From NCBI GenBank assembly GCA_012295275.1, contig CM022679.1, positions 20,276,342-20,340,341 on the forward strand: a stretch of 64,000 nt of DNA, in the 5' to 3' direction. Below, one piece after another: positions 1-14,400 of this stretch. Origin of the DNA: Chrysomallon squamiferum. Taxonomy: Eukaryota; Mollusca; Gastropoda; Neomphalida; Peltospiridae. The translations under genes were made by a program, and so were the position numbers. Within the stretch, counting starts at the first letter, position 1, and the number at the start of each line of letters is the position of its first letter. The notes under the pieces were generated by a model that saw only the letters and a program-made list of their open reading frames with translations, was not told the origin of the DNA and made no database searches.

Positions 1-51
1 ACAATTTTTGTTTAAATTATAAAAACAAACAAACAATAATAATAATAATAA

Positions 52-82
<31 letters not shown>

Positions 83-164
83 AAGAATAGTCTGCAGGAC
101 ATTATCAAAATAATATTACAATAAGGACCTAAATATCTATATTAAAATCTGTCCATTTTCAAAA

Positions 165-419
165 TGAGAAGAAGCCTTTATTTATACAGTATGCAATAAC
201 TACTGATATAGGTATAATACTAACAAACAAATCTTTGTTTACTCAATATACAATAACTATTGATATAGGCATGATACTAACAAACAAATCTTTGTTTACT
301 CAATATACAATAACTATTGATATAGGTATGATATTAACAAACAAATCTTTATTTACTCAATATACAATAACTATTGATATAGGCATGATACTAACAAACA
401 AATCTTTATTTACTCACTG
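165..419. repeat. 57-bp tandem repeat in intron
   Basis: Copies of a unit containing aacaaacaaatctttg start at 222, 279, 336 and 393, 57 bp apart. The array ends immediately before the splice acceptor of the 424 exon; the last units replace the polypyrimidine tract. The ORF across it is an artefact of the 3n length. An (AAT/AAG)n tract lies at about 38-88. Confidence 0.92.
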
Positions 420-423
420 ACAG

Positions 424-667
424 GTAAATGTGGAAGTCATCATGACATTCAAGGCACAAGATGGCCAGGCTATGTCTACAGCATGCAAGTGTAGTGCAGC
501 TGTCATGGATTACCTGTCACATCCAGACACAGACAGATCCAGGCTAAACATTAAAAAATCTGAGGAACTGGACTGCCCAGCTGTGAGGATCCAGCCTGAA
601 GGTGTCCAGAGTGTGGGCAGTGAATGGAAGTGTCCCACTGGGCTTATCTTAGACGATTACCGGTTAG
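424..667 (+). CDS. Exon with second half of cysteine module X1
   Basis: The acceptor is ttcactgacag-like at 413-423, and the exon opens in phase 0. Of the possible donors I chose GTAATT at 668, because it joins in frame to 996. That join also makes the ending C-P-T-G-x9-C, matching the spacing in later X modules (CPDG...C in the exon ending at 7027). The reading begins VNVEVIMTF, a beta-strand-like start also seen in the second halves of X2, X4 and X5. Cysteines occur in a CKC motif, in a DCPA motif and in the terminal CPTG. The first half of this module should lie on an exon left of the window. A donor at 710 (GTAGGT) also keeps frame and would add about 14 residues; I rank it lower. Domain identity is unknown. 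Confidence 0.7.
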
Positions 668-3600
668 GTAATTTTACCTGTGAAGACAGCCTGCCTATAT
701 GTAAAGAAAGTAGGTGTACGAATTGTTTGTGAATTCATGTAATAATATCAGTAAATCTGCATCAAGATACTAGCAGTTAAGTTTTTTTTTTATCTAAAAG
801 GAAGATGATTTGAGGCCTGTTAAAAGAAAAAAAGACTGGTTCTCGATTCAGTACATAAAAGGAAAATTGTTATTTAATGTAATTTTTTGAAATTCAGAAT
901 AATATTTATAAATATATTTACATTTCACTTTTATCTGATTTTCTCATGAGTTTGTCATTTGTAATAGTAACAGTAATTAAAAATGTTTTATTTAGAATGT
1001 TTGGATGAAATTACACCATCACCATCAACTACAACTGAAACAACAACAATGACAATCGTCACATCCTTGACAACAGCAAAACCTTCAGTGACAACAACAA
1101 AGATGCCAGCCAATAAAACGTCATCTACATCACCAGTAACAGAAGTTACTACAAGATACATCAGCAGCACTTACTCCTCAATCATAGAAACAACATCTGT
1201 ATCATCTTCACCAGAAGACACCAAAAGAACCTCAGTAGTATCCACAACTTTGGCACCAACCACTTCAACAGTATTATCCACCACTTCGGAAAATCCAATT
1301 ACTATAACAACAGTAGAACTGAACGATACAGACAGTTCAACATCAGAAACATCAACAACTCAGAGACCTACAACTCAGAGACCTACAACTCAGAGACCCA
1401 CAACTCAGAGACCTACAACTCAGAGACCCACAACTCAGAGACCTACAACTCAGAACCCACAACTCAGAGACCCACAACTCAGAGACCTACAACTCAGAAA
1501 CCCACAACTGAGAAACCCACAACTCAGAGACCTACAACTCAGAAACCCACAACTCAGAAACCCACAACTCAGAGACCTACAACTCAAGCACCTACAACAG
1601 AAAAGCCAACAACTGAAGCTCCTACAACCCAAAGAAAAGCCAACTCCGGAATCACCTACACAAAGACCCACAACTCAAGCACCTACAACAGAAAAGCCAA
1701 CAACTGAAGCTCCTACAACCCAAAAGCCAACTACTCACATTCCTACAACCCAAAGACCAACAACTCAAAGGCCAACTACTCAAGCTCCTACAACCCAAAG
1801 ACCAACAACTCAAAGACCAACTACTCAAGCTCCTACCACACAAAGACCAACAACACAAAGGCCAACTACTCAAGCTCCTACCACACAAAGACCAACAACA
1901 CAAAGGCCAACTACTCAAGCTCCTACAACACAAAGACCAACAACTCAAAGACCAACTACTCAAGCTCCTACAACACAAAGACCAACTACTCAAGCTCCTA
2001 CAACACAAAGACCAACAACACAAAGGCCAACTACTCAAGCTCCTACAACACAAAGACCAACAACTCAAAGACCAACTACTCAAGCTCCTACAACACAAAG
2101 ACCAACTACTGCTGCTCCTCCAACAACAAGTGCAGTAGAAGGTAAGTTTAACATGTAAGTGCAGATTTGCACACACACAGTCACACACACACACATGCAC
2201 ACACAAAGATATATATGTATTTTTAAATTTATAATGGAGAAAAATACTTATTTGTATTAAGAGTATTTTAATTCATTTAAAATGCCATCCACTGGTGTTA
2301 TTTCTATAATTTATTTTTATCCTAGCTCTTAAATGAATTTTGTTGTACCAAAATCTGGAGGAATTTAAAGATTACAACTGAGACAGAAAGTTACTTTTTA
2401 TGGAAAATTTATGAAAACATTTTATTCACTTGTTTTATTAATACAATTTTACTGAATAAATCTTCAGTGATGTTTTTTTTTTATAATTTGGTATTTCATT
2501 TCCATTAGACTATTTTAGAGGTGTCATCTAATTCCTTATAGTTACTTAGATAACAAATAAATCCAACATATTACTTACATCCATGTTTATCCTCATTTTT
2601 TCCAGGAAATGTTAAATACACTTTTCACCTTTTTTTTGTAAGAAATGGCAAGAAATGGCACTTACAACATTTAGTTAACATGGTGACATTAAATGTTGTT
2701 TTATTTTACAAATGAATTATTTTTCAGGATCATCTCAGTCTCTGAAAAAAAAGAGAAGTGCATGTAGAGTTCATCATTTGTTTTCTCTTTTTTTCTTTTT
2801 ATTTTCCTTTCTTTAAAGACCTCAAGTTTAAACAACTTTAAATGTTACATTTCTCAGAAAATTTGTCTGAGTTATTCACTTTATCCCTAAGTGTACAAAT
2901 TACAAATGTAGGCACAACAATGAAATTTTCAGCTATCATAAAATCTATTTGAATTATATTATAAACCGGAAATTATGTAAAAAATGTTTTAAAAATATAT
3001 TCTAAATATATATATTTAGAATAGATAGTTAAAAGAACATGTTACCTTCACCAGTAATCAGTACATTTATTAATTTCCATTTTTAAACCTAAGGTCTTTA
3101 ATGTTTTTGCCTCTACCATGTAATAAACAGATGTTTGCTTTCCAAGGCCTCGTGACAGCTGATAACACAGCCATCTTTCTGAAAAGTTGTTTTAAAACAT
3201 TTACTTTGCTTCAGTTAATGTTCATCATTAATGATTATGTCTGTTTGTTTGTGTATAACTGAGAGAAAGAATGTGACTGAAAGAATATAACACAAGAAAA
3301 AGAGAAGGACAGAAAGAGAAATGGTGAAACAGAGGAACGAGAGAAAAAAGAGACAGAGAGACACACATACGTGTAAAAATGTTTTGGTTTAAGAGTGCAC
3401 ATGTCAGACATATCTATTTCTAGTTGTCTGTAACTCTGTGCATCAGTTACATATAGGTGTGTATGTGTGTATGTGTAATTATATAGATGAAAGTGTTTAC
3501 AACTGAGTATGTTTGTGTGTGTGCATATAATTGAGTACATGTTTTTGTATGTGTAATGTTTATATAGATGAAAGTACATGTTTACAACTGAGTTTACATG

Positions 3601-6600
3601 TTTGTATGTGTGCATGTGTAATTATATAGATGAAAGTACATGTTTACAACTTATATACACATGTTTGTATGTGTGTATAGATGAAAGTGTTTACAACTGA
3701 GTACATGTTTGTATGTGTGCATGTGTAATTATATAGATGAAAGTGTTTACAATTGAGTACATGTTTGTATGTGTGCATGTGTAATTATATAGATGAAAGT
3801 GTTTACAATTGAGTACATGTTTGTATGTGTGCATGTGTAATTATATAGATGAAAGTGTTTACAACTGAGTTCATGTATGCATGAATGAATGAATGTTTAA
3901 TTATAGATGAAAGTGTTTACAACTGAGTACATGTTTGCACAAAAAATACATTGGTAATTATTAGGGTGTCAAACAGATATAATGTATCTGTGAATACTTG
4001 TGTAAATATGTATGGAAGTATACATGTGTGCTTATAAATTCAAGCGTGTATGCTTATAAAATCATGTGCGCTTCAAATCAAACCCCAGACAACACTGTGG
4101 GCTTTTTCTCCATGTTGTTCTTATTAATAATTAAGTTCACATCAAACTGTGCTTCACATATTTCAACTTAATACATATTAATACTGTTTTTAATGATAAT
4201 ATTTAAATATTTAAATCAAGCTTTTTAACAATAAGTTAAAGTACTAATCATTTTAAACTAATTTATTTGCTGTTACCTGATTCATAATATTATGTTCATA
4301 CTTACAATAAAACATTTAACAATGTTGACAATTTGCAATAATGAATGACTGAAACAGTTTTAAATAACTATGTGTTAAATAGTTATTTTAAAATTCATTT
4401 CTTTTGAAATATTATTACAGATTTAAAAATAAGATGTTAATGTCAGAGCTGTTTAATAATATAATTAAAAAAGGTTGATAAAACTTTGATATAATATTTA
4501 GATGGAAATAATCATTCACAAATTACAGCAGAAAGTAAAAAAAGAAATGTTAATGAAATAAGAAAAATACAAAATATGTTTTTCATCATTAAAAGCTTGC
4601 TACATTCAAGACCCTAAAGACCCTTGCTTTACACTCCAAAATAAACAAACAGACAAACTATACAAATAAATAAATAAAGATAACAAACAAACAAATAACT
4701 AAATTAGTAAATCAAAATAAAAATACATTATTATACAAGTTATAAAAATTGGTTTTGAAAAGTAATTTATTTTAAATATGAAAAATGTTACATTTGAGGT
4801 TTAATTCAACAAAGTCCTTTATTTTGTAAATTGACATTTATATAAAAAAAAAATAAATAAATAAATAAAAATTTAAAAACTTAAAGCAAAATCATTATTT
4901 GATATTAGACGTGGCTATCTTTTTAGAATTTCATGACCTTTATTAAGTTTAAAATATTTATTTATGGCTCCATTTTTGAAATATGTATATATTACAAAAT
5001 ATTATTATATTTATAAAATCAAGTATTTTATATTTACGTTTTGAAAACACTGTACTGTATTCATTACTGAGTTACTGTGTTTTACAGCTCATTCGTTAAG
5101 TGGTAAAATTTGTTATTTCAGATAAGAAACCAGTCTATGTCGTGGAGTTTATTGACACTCTGAATGGAAACTTTTCCAATTCCACCTGTCTTGATGAAGT
5201 ACATGAAGCCATTAACACTAAGGTTAATGAGCTGCTGATGGAATTTGCCAATGGCCTCAGCACCACATACTGCAACGGCAGCAGAGACATCCGCATCCAC
5301 CTCATCTCCGGCATCATCAAGTTCACTCCAACAAAGGTTTACTGTTATCATATTCACTTTGTTAAGATAATTTGTTAGACAAGAAGGAGTAGGTTATAGT
5401 TAGAGTACAATTTGAATAATGGCAGAATACTGTGAACCCATTATATTTTTAAAATATGATATTTAATTAGTTGCTGTGATATACCAGTATTTGTTTTACA
5501 GGCAGAAATTGAAGTAATTCTTGGGCTGTCTTACATAACATCATCCCCAGTATCCAGTGTCCAGTCCTGTGGTGCAGAACTCACCACATTTGTGTCTGAC
5601 AACTTCCCAGCATACTTACAAGAAATACAGAATGAGGTTGTGCCAGTGTTCTGCCATGACGTTGGCTACGAAGGACCATGCAACGTGACAAGAGATGAAT
5701 GGGATTGTGAAGAAGGTTATCAGTTTGACCAAGACAGATGGATCTGTGTTGTCATGCCAACCACAACTCCAACTACCACCACCTCTGGAGCAACAACAGC
5801 AAAGACTTCTACAGTGACTTCCCCAGCAACAACCACCCTTCCTCCCCATCCGGTTGACAGTGTTCCAAGGATGGTGATGGTGTTTGAAGGGTCATTCCGT
5901 TCTGAAGAAGTGTTTGAGTCATACTGTCTGGAACAGTATCATGATGGGTTGATTCATGTTTTAAAAGAGTTTATTGAGCCAGAGGTGAACTCACGCTTTG
6001 TGTCCATGTGTCAGGACATAGAGATCATTGTCTCATGCAATCTCACTCTCACTGGACACTCACAGCAGGTAATTTCAAATCAGATATTTTCTTTTCATGT
6101 AATGCTACATTATTTCTTACACACTCATTCTGTTCTCATAAAAGTAATTTATTTTTCATGATTTTTAAGCTGGGTTGTTCTTTTATTTTTCTTTCTAAAA
6201 TCCTGGTATATTGTAATTAAGAAACAAAATATTATTGCATATTGACAATACTTTTCGTACACATTTCATTCAGACAGTTTTGTATAACAGCATTTACATT
6301 TTCACTTGTATCTTTTAACAATAACTGATAACTATTCTATTTAGTTTGCATTATCACTGTTCATATTTTTTTTATTAAACTATTCATAACACTGTTGAAA
6401 AATTCACAGATTCTTTCAGATTCTTGTCATCGGAAAAAATTATTGACATGAAGACATTTCACAGATCATTTTAAATATAGTAGATTTACAATTAAATTAA
6501 TGATTATAATTATTCAGAAGTGAAATACAACAGAGTCCCTGTTGTATTTATTTGTCTTAAAATAAAAATACAACAAACGTGAATAAAGGTGTATTTGATG

Positions 6601-7829
6601 GCAGTGTTTTTCTATATCAGACTGTTTCTCACACCAGCTCTTGTACTGGAGCTTTTAAAGTTCTGTATACTTCTGAATTATCACTTCACTGTAATAGTTC
6701 TTGACTTTATGTTGATTCCACATTCTTTTTACATTTAATGATATTTTACATTATTTTTACAGATTAATGCTACTCAGAAAGTCCATTTCCTGCCTCTGAC
6801 CGATGAGATGGACTTTCCTACAATGCATTTATGTGGTGGATACATTGCATCAGAGTTTAAAATACCCAGCTACCATCTGACCACCATAACTCTGAGTTCA
6901 AATTACACCTACAACTGCTCTGCAATAACCCTCCAACCTGATCAACTGACCACTTCCAAAGACACAATGGAGTACTACTGTCCAGATGGATATGTGTATG
7001 ATGAACCCAACTACAAATGTATTGAAGGTAGATTTGTAGATTGAGTTAATTTACCAATTTGTAGTATGGTGTTAATGTGTAAAAATCAGTTAATAATTTT
7101 GGTATATATTCTTGTTTATTAATAAATAATTTGATTAAATAACTTCCTAAACTGAGAGTCTTTTCCAATACCCTGCAGAAAATTTGTAACATTAAAGACT
7201 GTTTTCCAGATGCACAGAATTTTCTCTACATGTGGTCCTTTTCTTTGATATGAAGGGGAACTCGGTTCCAAATGAATCCATCAACACCAAAAGAAAGAAA
7301 TCAATTATAGCTTCTATCAATGATGGATCTATTGATTGATCAGTTAATGCAAATCAGTTAATATGTATTAAATCTGTTTTCAGAATTATTAATTCACTTC
7401 TTACATTACTCATCTTTTCTCTTCTATATAATTTTTCAGAAAATACTGCTGTTCTGTCTACATCAATATCTGTTGACCTGAGTATAAAAACAAGACAGAG
7501 GTCTCAGTGTCTGACAGAACTTCAAACGAATGCCCAGCATAGTGTCAACAGTGTGATCAGTGAATTGGCAGCATGGCTGAAAAGTGGTCAGCTGTGCACT
7601 ACTTCATCAGAAGTAATACTTCATGTAAAATCAGGTCAGATTACAGGCCGACACAATGCTGTAAGTAGCCATGTTGTTTATTGCTGTGAAATAACATTGA
7701 TAGAACATATGTTAGTATCACTTAAATAATACTAACATTGATAGTTTGAATTAAATGTTAGAATCAAATAACCACTTTAGTCAGAACTGAAATATATAAC
7801 TGTATGGAAGTAGAGAGCAATAGAGATAA

Positions 7830-7905
<76 letters not shown>

Positions 7906-8423
7906 TATTTCTAAAACGTTACATTTCCATTCATGTCAGAACCTGTATATGTTCTTTCAGGTTTCAGTAATAACTCCCATTGGGTTCCTGAGTCTTCGCA
8001 ATGTTCAGAGTGATGTTGAGACGTGTGCAGAGAAAGCCAGAGAGTTTCTCAGAACCAAATACACAGCCAGTCTGCTGGCTGCAGTGAACAGTCTGTCAGC
8101 AAGCTGCAATGTCAGCCTCAACGACAACAGCTTCAGCATGGAGACGGGAAGCTGGGAGTGTTTCCCAGGAAAAACCTACAACATGTCTTCCCACCTGTGT
8201 GCTGATGCTTCATCATCAGGTGAGAATAACAACAACAACAACAATAACAATAATATCAACAATGATAATGATAATAATAATAATTATGGTGATGATGATG
8301 ATAAAAAATAATAATAATTCATTTAATGTAATACACTGATATTATTAATAATAATAACAACTACAAATATAAATAATAAAAATAATTAATTTTAGAAAAT
8401 AATACATTTAATAGAACACTGAC

Positions 8424-8474
<51 letters not shown>

Positions 8475-11400
8475 CATCATCATCATCATCATGATAGTAA
8501 CAGAAGTAGTAGCAGGAGCAGGAGGTTAAATAAAAGTGATAAATAATAATAACAATAACCACAGACAGTAATAACAGTGATAATGATAAAAATTATAACA
8601 GAAATGACAAAAACAGCAACAAGTACTATAACATAAATAATAATAACAATAATAATAATGATGATGATGGATAATTAGCTGTACAAATTTTTTAAACAAA
8701 TCAAACAAATTTAATTTCTCTACCTCTATTTACATTATACAGTTCTAAGCATCGATGTAAATTTTAATATTAAAAGTTTGTTTTATTTAGATAACCTGGA
8801 TGTAAACGCACGTGCAAGGAGAGAAATAAACATGAAAGTGTCATCTTTCAAACAGGACAAACCACCATACTGGAATTCCACTGTGCCAGAATGCAGAGGT
8901 AACCACTGCAAATGTCTACTATGGTTTTAAATATATTTCTTTCTCTTGATTCCATTCTTCCTTCTTAATTTCTTTTCGGACTTTTATCCTTCTCTTTAAT
9001 TTTTTAAATGATAATAAGATTTTAGTTCTTTATTACTTAAACATATGTAACAAATTCATGTTAGTTCATATGAAAAGACAGTCAAGAAATTCATGTTAAA
9101 TATATAAAATTGAGTACCTATATCTGTGTTACAGGCAGATTGTGAAACTTTTTATTAATATTACATTTATAGTTTGGTACAGTTTCTTCAGGCACAAGTA
9201 CATCATAAACTTCTTGAATCATATAATTGCATTATTAGTAATATTTCTTTAGTATTACTTCTAGGCCTATCTTGATTACTTTACAGATGAGACACCTCCA
9301 GTATTTACTGACTGTCCAACAAAGGACATCCTGGTCGAACTAGGACCAGCTGGACCAATCCCAGCTTACATCACTCTGCCTTCAGTGTCAGACAACTCGG
9401 GATTGTCACCAAACATTTCATTTACTCCAGCAACCTTCAGTTTACCATATCTGTTCCTTACAGTAAGTAACATAAACAGTTTAATATATTTGTATAATTT
9501 GGTTATAATTCACTTTAAATTTTACAGTATGTCATAAATTTTGCATATTTTTAAACAATGGTTTAAATTTGCATTTATTCTTACAGTGTATGTACAGTCT
9601 ATATTTAGTTTTAGTTTTGCTTATAATTTCATACAGTGTGTGTAATATGAAATATTTCTATCTATCTATTTTTAATTAATATCTATCTTGTAACTCTTTG
9701 GTGTTGTTTTATTATTTTATTATTATTATTTAGAACACCACAGTTGTCATGACTGCTGAAGATGGTTCTGGAAACGTAGCAGAATGTGAACTGCACATTT
9801 TTTTAATAGGTAAGATTTTTTTATTTCAACTTATGTGATCTCTTTATTAATTTACAATTATCTGATTAGATTAAAAGAAAGGCAGCCATAAGAATAATTT
9901 AATGAATGAATATGTAGGTGGATGAATTAATGAGTGGGTAGGTAGATGAGAGAGAATGATTGGAATATTGATTATATTTGGATTTGTGAAGCAAAGGATG
10001 AATGAAGGTTAGAAATATAAACAGTCAAATGGCTAAACAATGAGTATCTAAATAAAATTATTAATTAAAAAAGATATTATTAATCCAAAGAAGATGGCAT
10101 TAAAAAAGTTTTCTTATGAAATTTTTCAGATGTTATCCGACCCAAAATATCTTGTCCTACTGAAGCTGTCATTGAATTGTACAAAACGAACAAAACAGAT
10201 GTTGAATTCCAACCCAAGGAGGCATTGATCAAAACATCTGACTACAGTGGAATAGAAAGAATTGAGTTCAGTCCTCCAAAGGGAAGTTTAATAAGACTCA
10301 TGGAAGATTTTGAGGTGACAGCCACTGTTTATGATTATGTTGGAAACAAAGCATCTTGTCAGTTTGTGTATGAAGCTCAGCGTAAGTGTTTTTGTAATAT
10401 TTAATATCAGCTTTACTCCTTTTGTGAGCAGCCTGCTTTCCTTGTAGCATGAATTGTCTGGGTTGTTTGTTTCTTTTCAATTTAAATTTGGTTTTATTAG
10501 TTATTAAAAATATAAATGAAAATAATCATCTTTATTTATATGACTATGTTACCTCTTTTTCATATTTAATAATATGCTTTCTTTGGGAAGGTGTATATAC
10601 AAAATATGTTACTGCTAACTAATGAACAGGATATTGATTCAGACAGATGATTTTACCTTTCTCAAATCACCTCACAGAAAAACATACCTGGCATTTAATA
10701 TGAAATTACTTATTTGTTGTCCTATCTTGAAACACTCAAATTAAATATTTTGACCAGTTAATATGAACAGCTAATAATAATAATATGTAGCACCCCATAT
10801 TTGGTGCTCTGTAAGCTGGAGTGATTTTCAGTCGTTTGTTTATTTATTTACTGACTGTCTCTCACTGACCTGACTTATTCAGCTGCTGGTTGTCCAGAGT
10901 GGAGCCTCCCTACTCCTGAGGGGGGTGAGAAAATGTGTTCAGGAATCGTCCCTGGCAATGAGTCATCAGGTTACAGCTGCCAGGTTAGATGTCCACTTGA
11001 CAAAGACTTCGTGTATGAACCTCCAGACCACTACCTCTGTGTCATTGGCAGCTCATGGATACCTCACAATTTTGTACCTGACTGTACAGGTAGGAATCAA
11101 AGCTGAAGACTGTACTGTAATGGTTATTTGATGACAAAAATAGTAAAATAATAATATGACTTTTTTCAAGCATGTACAGTATTCTGATTAAAAGAATTAA
11201 AATGTCTGTTTTTGTCTTACAATATATATAAATAAGAGGAAAAATAATGTAATGGATAACTATATTTCAGGATTAAAATATGCATTAATAAATGAACATA
11301 TTACTGTTGGTTTTTGTCTGTGAATGTGTTTGTGTTTGTGTATGTTCTTTGTCATCATAAATACTGGATATGACATGAACAATCTTACATATATAAACTA

Positions 11401-14400
11401 TCTGTTTCTATTCTGCAGAGAAAATACATCCGGATTACACGATGAAGTCTGAATTTAACTTCACTTATGATGGTGTTTACAATGATGACTGTCAGCAAAT
11501 GGTGGAAACCAAAGTGAAGGAAGCTCTAAATCCTGTTTTTAATGCGTGTGGCATGGCTGAGCAGTATCTCAATGTTACAACAAACTACAGTTTTGTGAAA
11601 AATGGAAATACGGTATGTTTTACTCCTTTGTGTATGTATGTATATGTATGCTTGTAACAAACACACACACACACACACACACACATCTACACACTCACAC
11701 AGACACACCTACACACACATACACACATATTCACATAGAGATGTGTGCGTGTGCTTGTGTATGTGTGATTTCCTGATTGTCCAAGGGAAGATTTATATGA
11801 ATCACACTTTGCTAACCAATAAGAGTGCCACATTTTATTTTCTGTCAGATACAATTATAATGAATAAAGTATTTGGAATTTTTTTATTTAGTATACATAT
11901 ATTTACTGCATGTAACAATAAAATTTAAATGTATTTTGTGCAGTGTTAAATAAAACATCTCCTCATCTTCTGTTATGTTTGATATCTGAAAGATAATTAA
12001 TATGTAAATAGTATTTAAAAAGTATATTTTATTGTTTTATTTCAGATTCAGGTAACTGTTGTGGTTTACATTGATCTGATCTACACAACTAACGTGCCCT
12101 ATTCACTGGCTAGAGACTGTAGCCAGCTTATCACAAAGACAGCAGACAGTGTGGGAAATGTCAGCCTCGTTGTGGATGGTTGTGGAAATGCTACACACAG
12201 GCCTCCTCATGTCAGCGAGGGAGGAGAAGTCTGCCCCCCGGGGCACATACTTAAAAAAGACTACTGCTGTGAGTTGAGAGTCCCTAACCTTTCAGTTACA
12301 GTGGGGTCTTTTATTTCATTTTTAAATATTTTGTAAATGTTCCACGGAATTTTAAATGTTTTAACTTGTTAATATTCCACTGCAGCTAAATTTCAATATT
12401 TTACCTTGTTCATGTACAAAAATTTCATACTTTTAGATAATAGAAAGTTATCATTTAATTTTTGAATTAACCTTGTCAAACAGAAAACCATCACATTACA
12501 GTCATTTTTAAATAGATCCTTATATTGTTTGGTGAAGTAACAATATCTATATACTGGATATCATCAAGCATTCACTTATCCTTTTCATCATGCTTTTAAA
12601 ACATAGTCTAGCCAATTTAAATTTTCCTAACCCAACAAATTCAAGCTTAGACAGATGTAGGGTGTAAAACATTATATTATTATAAATTAAACAATAATAG
12701 CAATGCTTTTTTTTAAATTATAATTTTAGTGGCATGTACTGCTGGAACATTTGCCAGTCAAAGTGTCAACTCATGTAACAGCTGCAGCAAGGGATTTTAT
12801 CAAGATCTGAAAGGACAGCCTACGTGTAAAAGATGTCCTGATGGAACTACAACAAGGGAAATCCATTCAAAAAATATTTCTGAATGTATTGGTAATGTGC
12901 TTATGTGCATCTCTTTCAGACTGCTTGGACAAGAAATGTGTATATAGTGTATAAGATTCATAATCATTGTGAAATTTTTATGTGTTTAACATACAATGTC
13001 AAATCAGTATTTGCTAGAATCATATATTTAGTGTATACAAAACCAGATTACTTTAACTTTACATTAGAATATTATAATTAGTATATAAGAGGCCAAATTG
13101 TTTTGATATTACCTTAGAATTGTATATTTAATGTTTATAATCCAAAATCACTTTAGCTTACACTAAAAACATATATTTATCACATAATATGCCTTATTAC
13201 TCTAATTTTAACTAGAATTATATATGCAAAATCATTTTACACCATTACTATCTATTTAGTATATAACATTTCTCACTACATCATTACAGAACTGTGCAAA
13301 CCAGGAGAGTTTTCCAACACCACCATGGTTCCATGTAACAAATGTCCACAGTCCACCTACCAGCCAGACAATGGATCTACTTCATGCATTGACTGCCCAG
13401 GTGGCATGCAGACTGAAGGTTCTGGCACTACATCAGTCACTGACTGTAAAGGTGTGTCTAGAATTTCAAAATAATTTCATGTTAAGATTTGGGTTGGTGG
13501 TTTCAGTAACATTAACAATTTAAAAAATATATACATTAATTAAAATAATTAAACTTTTACATAGTGTAAAAACAATAACAGTGAATTTAAGAATTTCAGT
13601 ATGATTCTGCTGCAGCTGCTGCTGATAGTAATAATAATAATGATGATGATGATGATGATAATAATAATATTTAGTTAATATTTAGCAAAAATTTCTTTTC
13701 TTTCTTTTTGCTGATCTTGTTTCAAAATAATGCTTAAAAAACTAATGCAATTTAATGGGGTAAAATAAATTTATTACTGTTGTTACTTTTGTTTTAAATT
13801 TATTAAATTGTTTTTAATAATAATTAATTAATTAATTTGTTTTGGTTGTTTGTTTGTTTGTTTGATTATTTGTTTGTCTATTTGTTTATTTATTTAGCAT
13901 TCTGCATTCCTGGCTATGTCAGTTCAACTGGACTGGAACCATGTATTTCTTGCCCCAAGAATACATACTCCACTGACCCACGGTCAACATACTGTGTCCA
14001 GTGTCCATACGACAAAGTGACCCTTAATGATTCAAGCAGCAGCATTAAGGACTGTGTCAGTAAGTACACAACACTTTCTTTCTTTCTCTCTTTCTCCTTC
14101 ACTCTCTCATTTATTCTCCATTTTTGCCATTAATTACTCTAACACTGATTATTTGATTCTACAGAAATAGACCAGTGTGAGAATCACAGCTGTCAGAATG
14201 GAGCAGCGTGTATAAACAGGTGGAGATATTACCAGTGTGAGTGTCCAGTGGGATTCACAGGTGGGTGGCAGAAATAACAAAATATTTAACAGTTATGAAA
14301 TAGGTTTATCAGTATAGGTTTATCCCTTAAGTGTCTTGCATAAGTATAAACCAGTAAGTACATTCTTCTCTGTCATAGTCCAGTACTATTTTACTTCTTT

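Noticed and set aside
235-420. 61-codon repeat ORF (FTQYTITIDIG)
   Set aside because: 57-bp intronic tandem repeat ending at a splice acceptor, not an exon.
668-732. Extension of the first exon to TGA at 732
   Set aside because: Read-through of a donor; joining at 667 gives the conserved CPxG-x9-C ending and frame into 996.
1450-2206. Antisense Cys/Ser/Leu-rich ORFs across the stalk exon
   Set aside because: Mirror readings of the 15-nt Thr/Pro coding repeat, which is open in all frames; no splice or start context.
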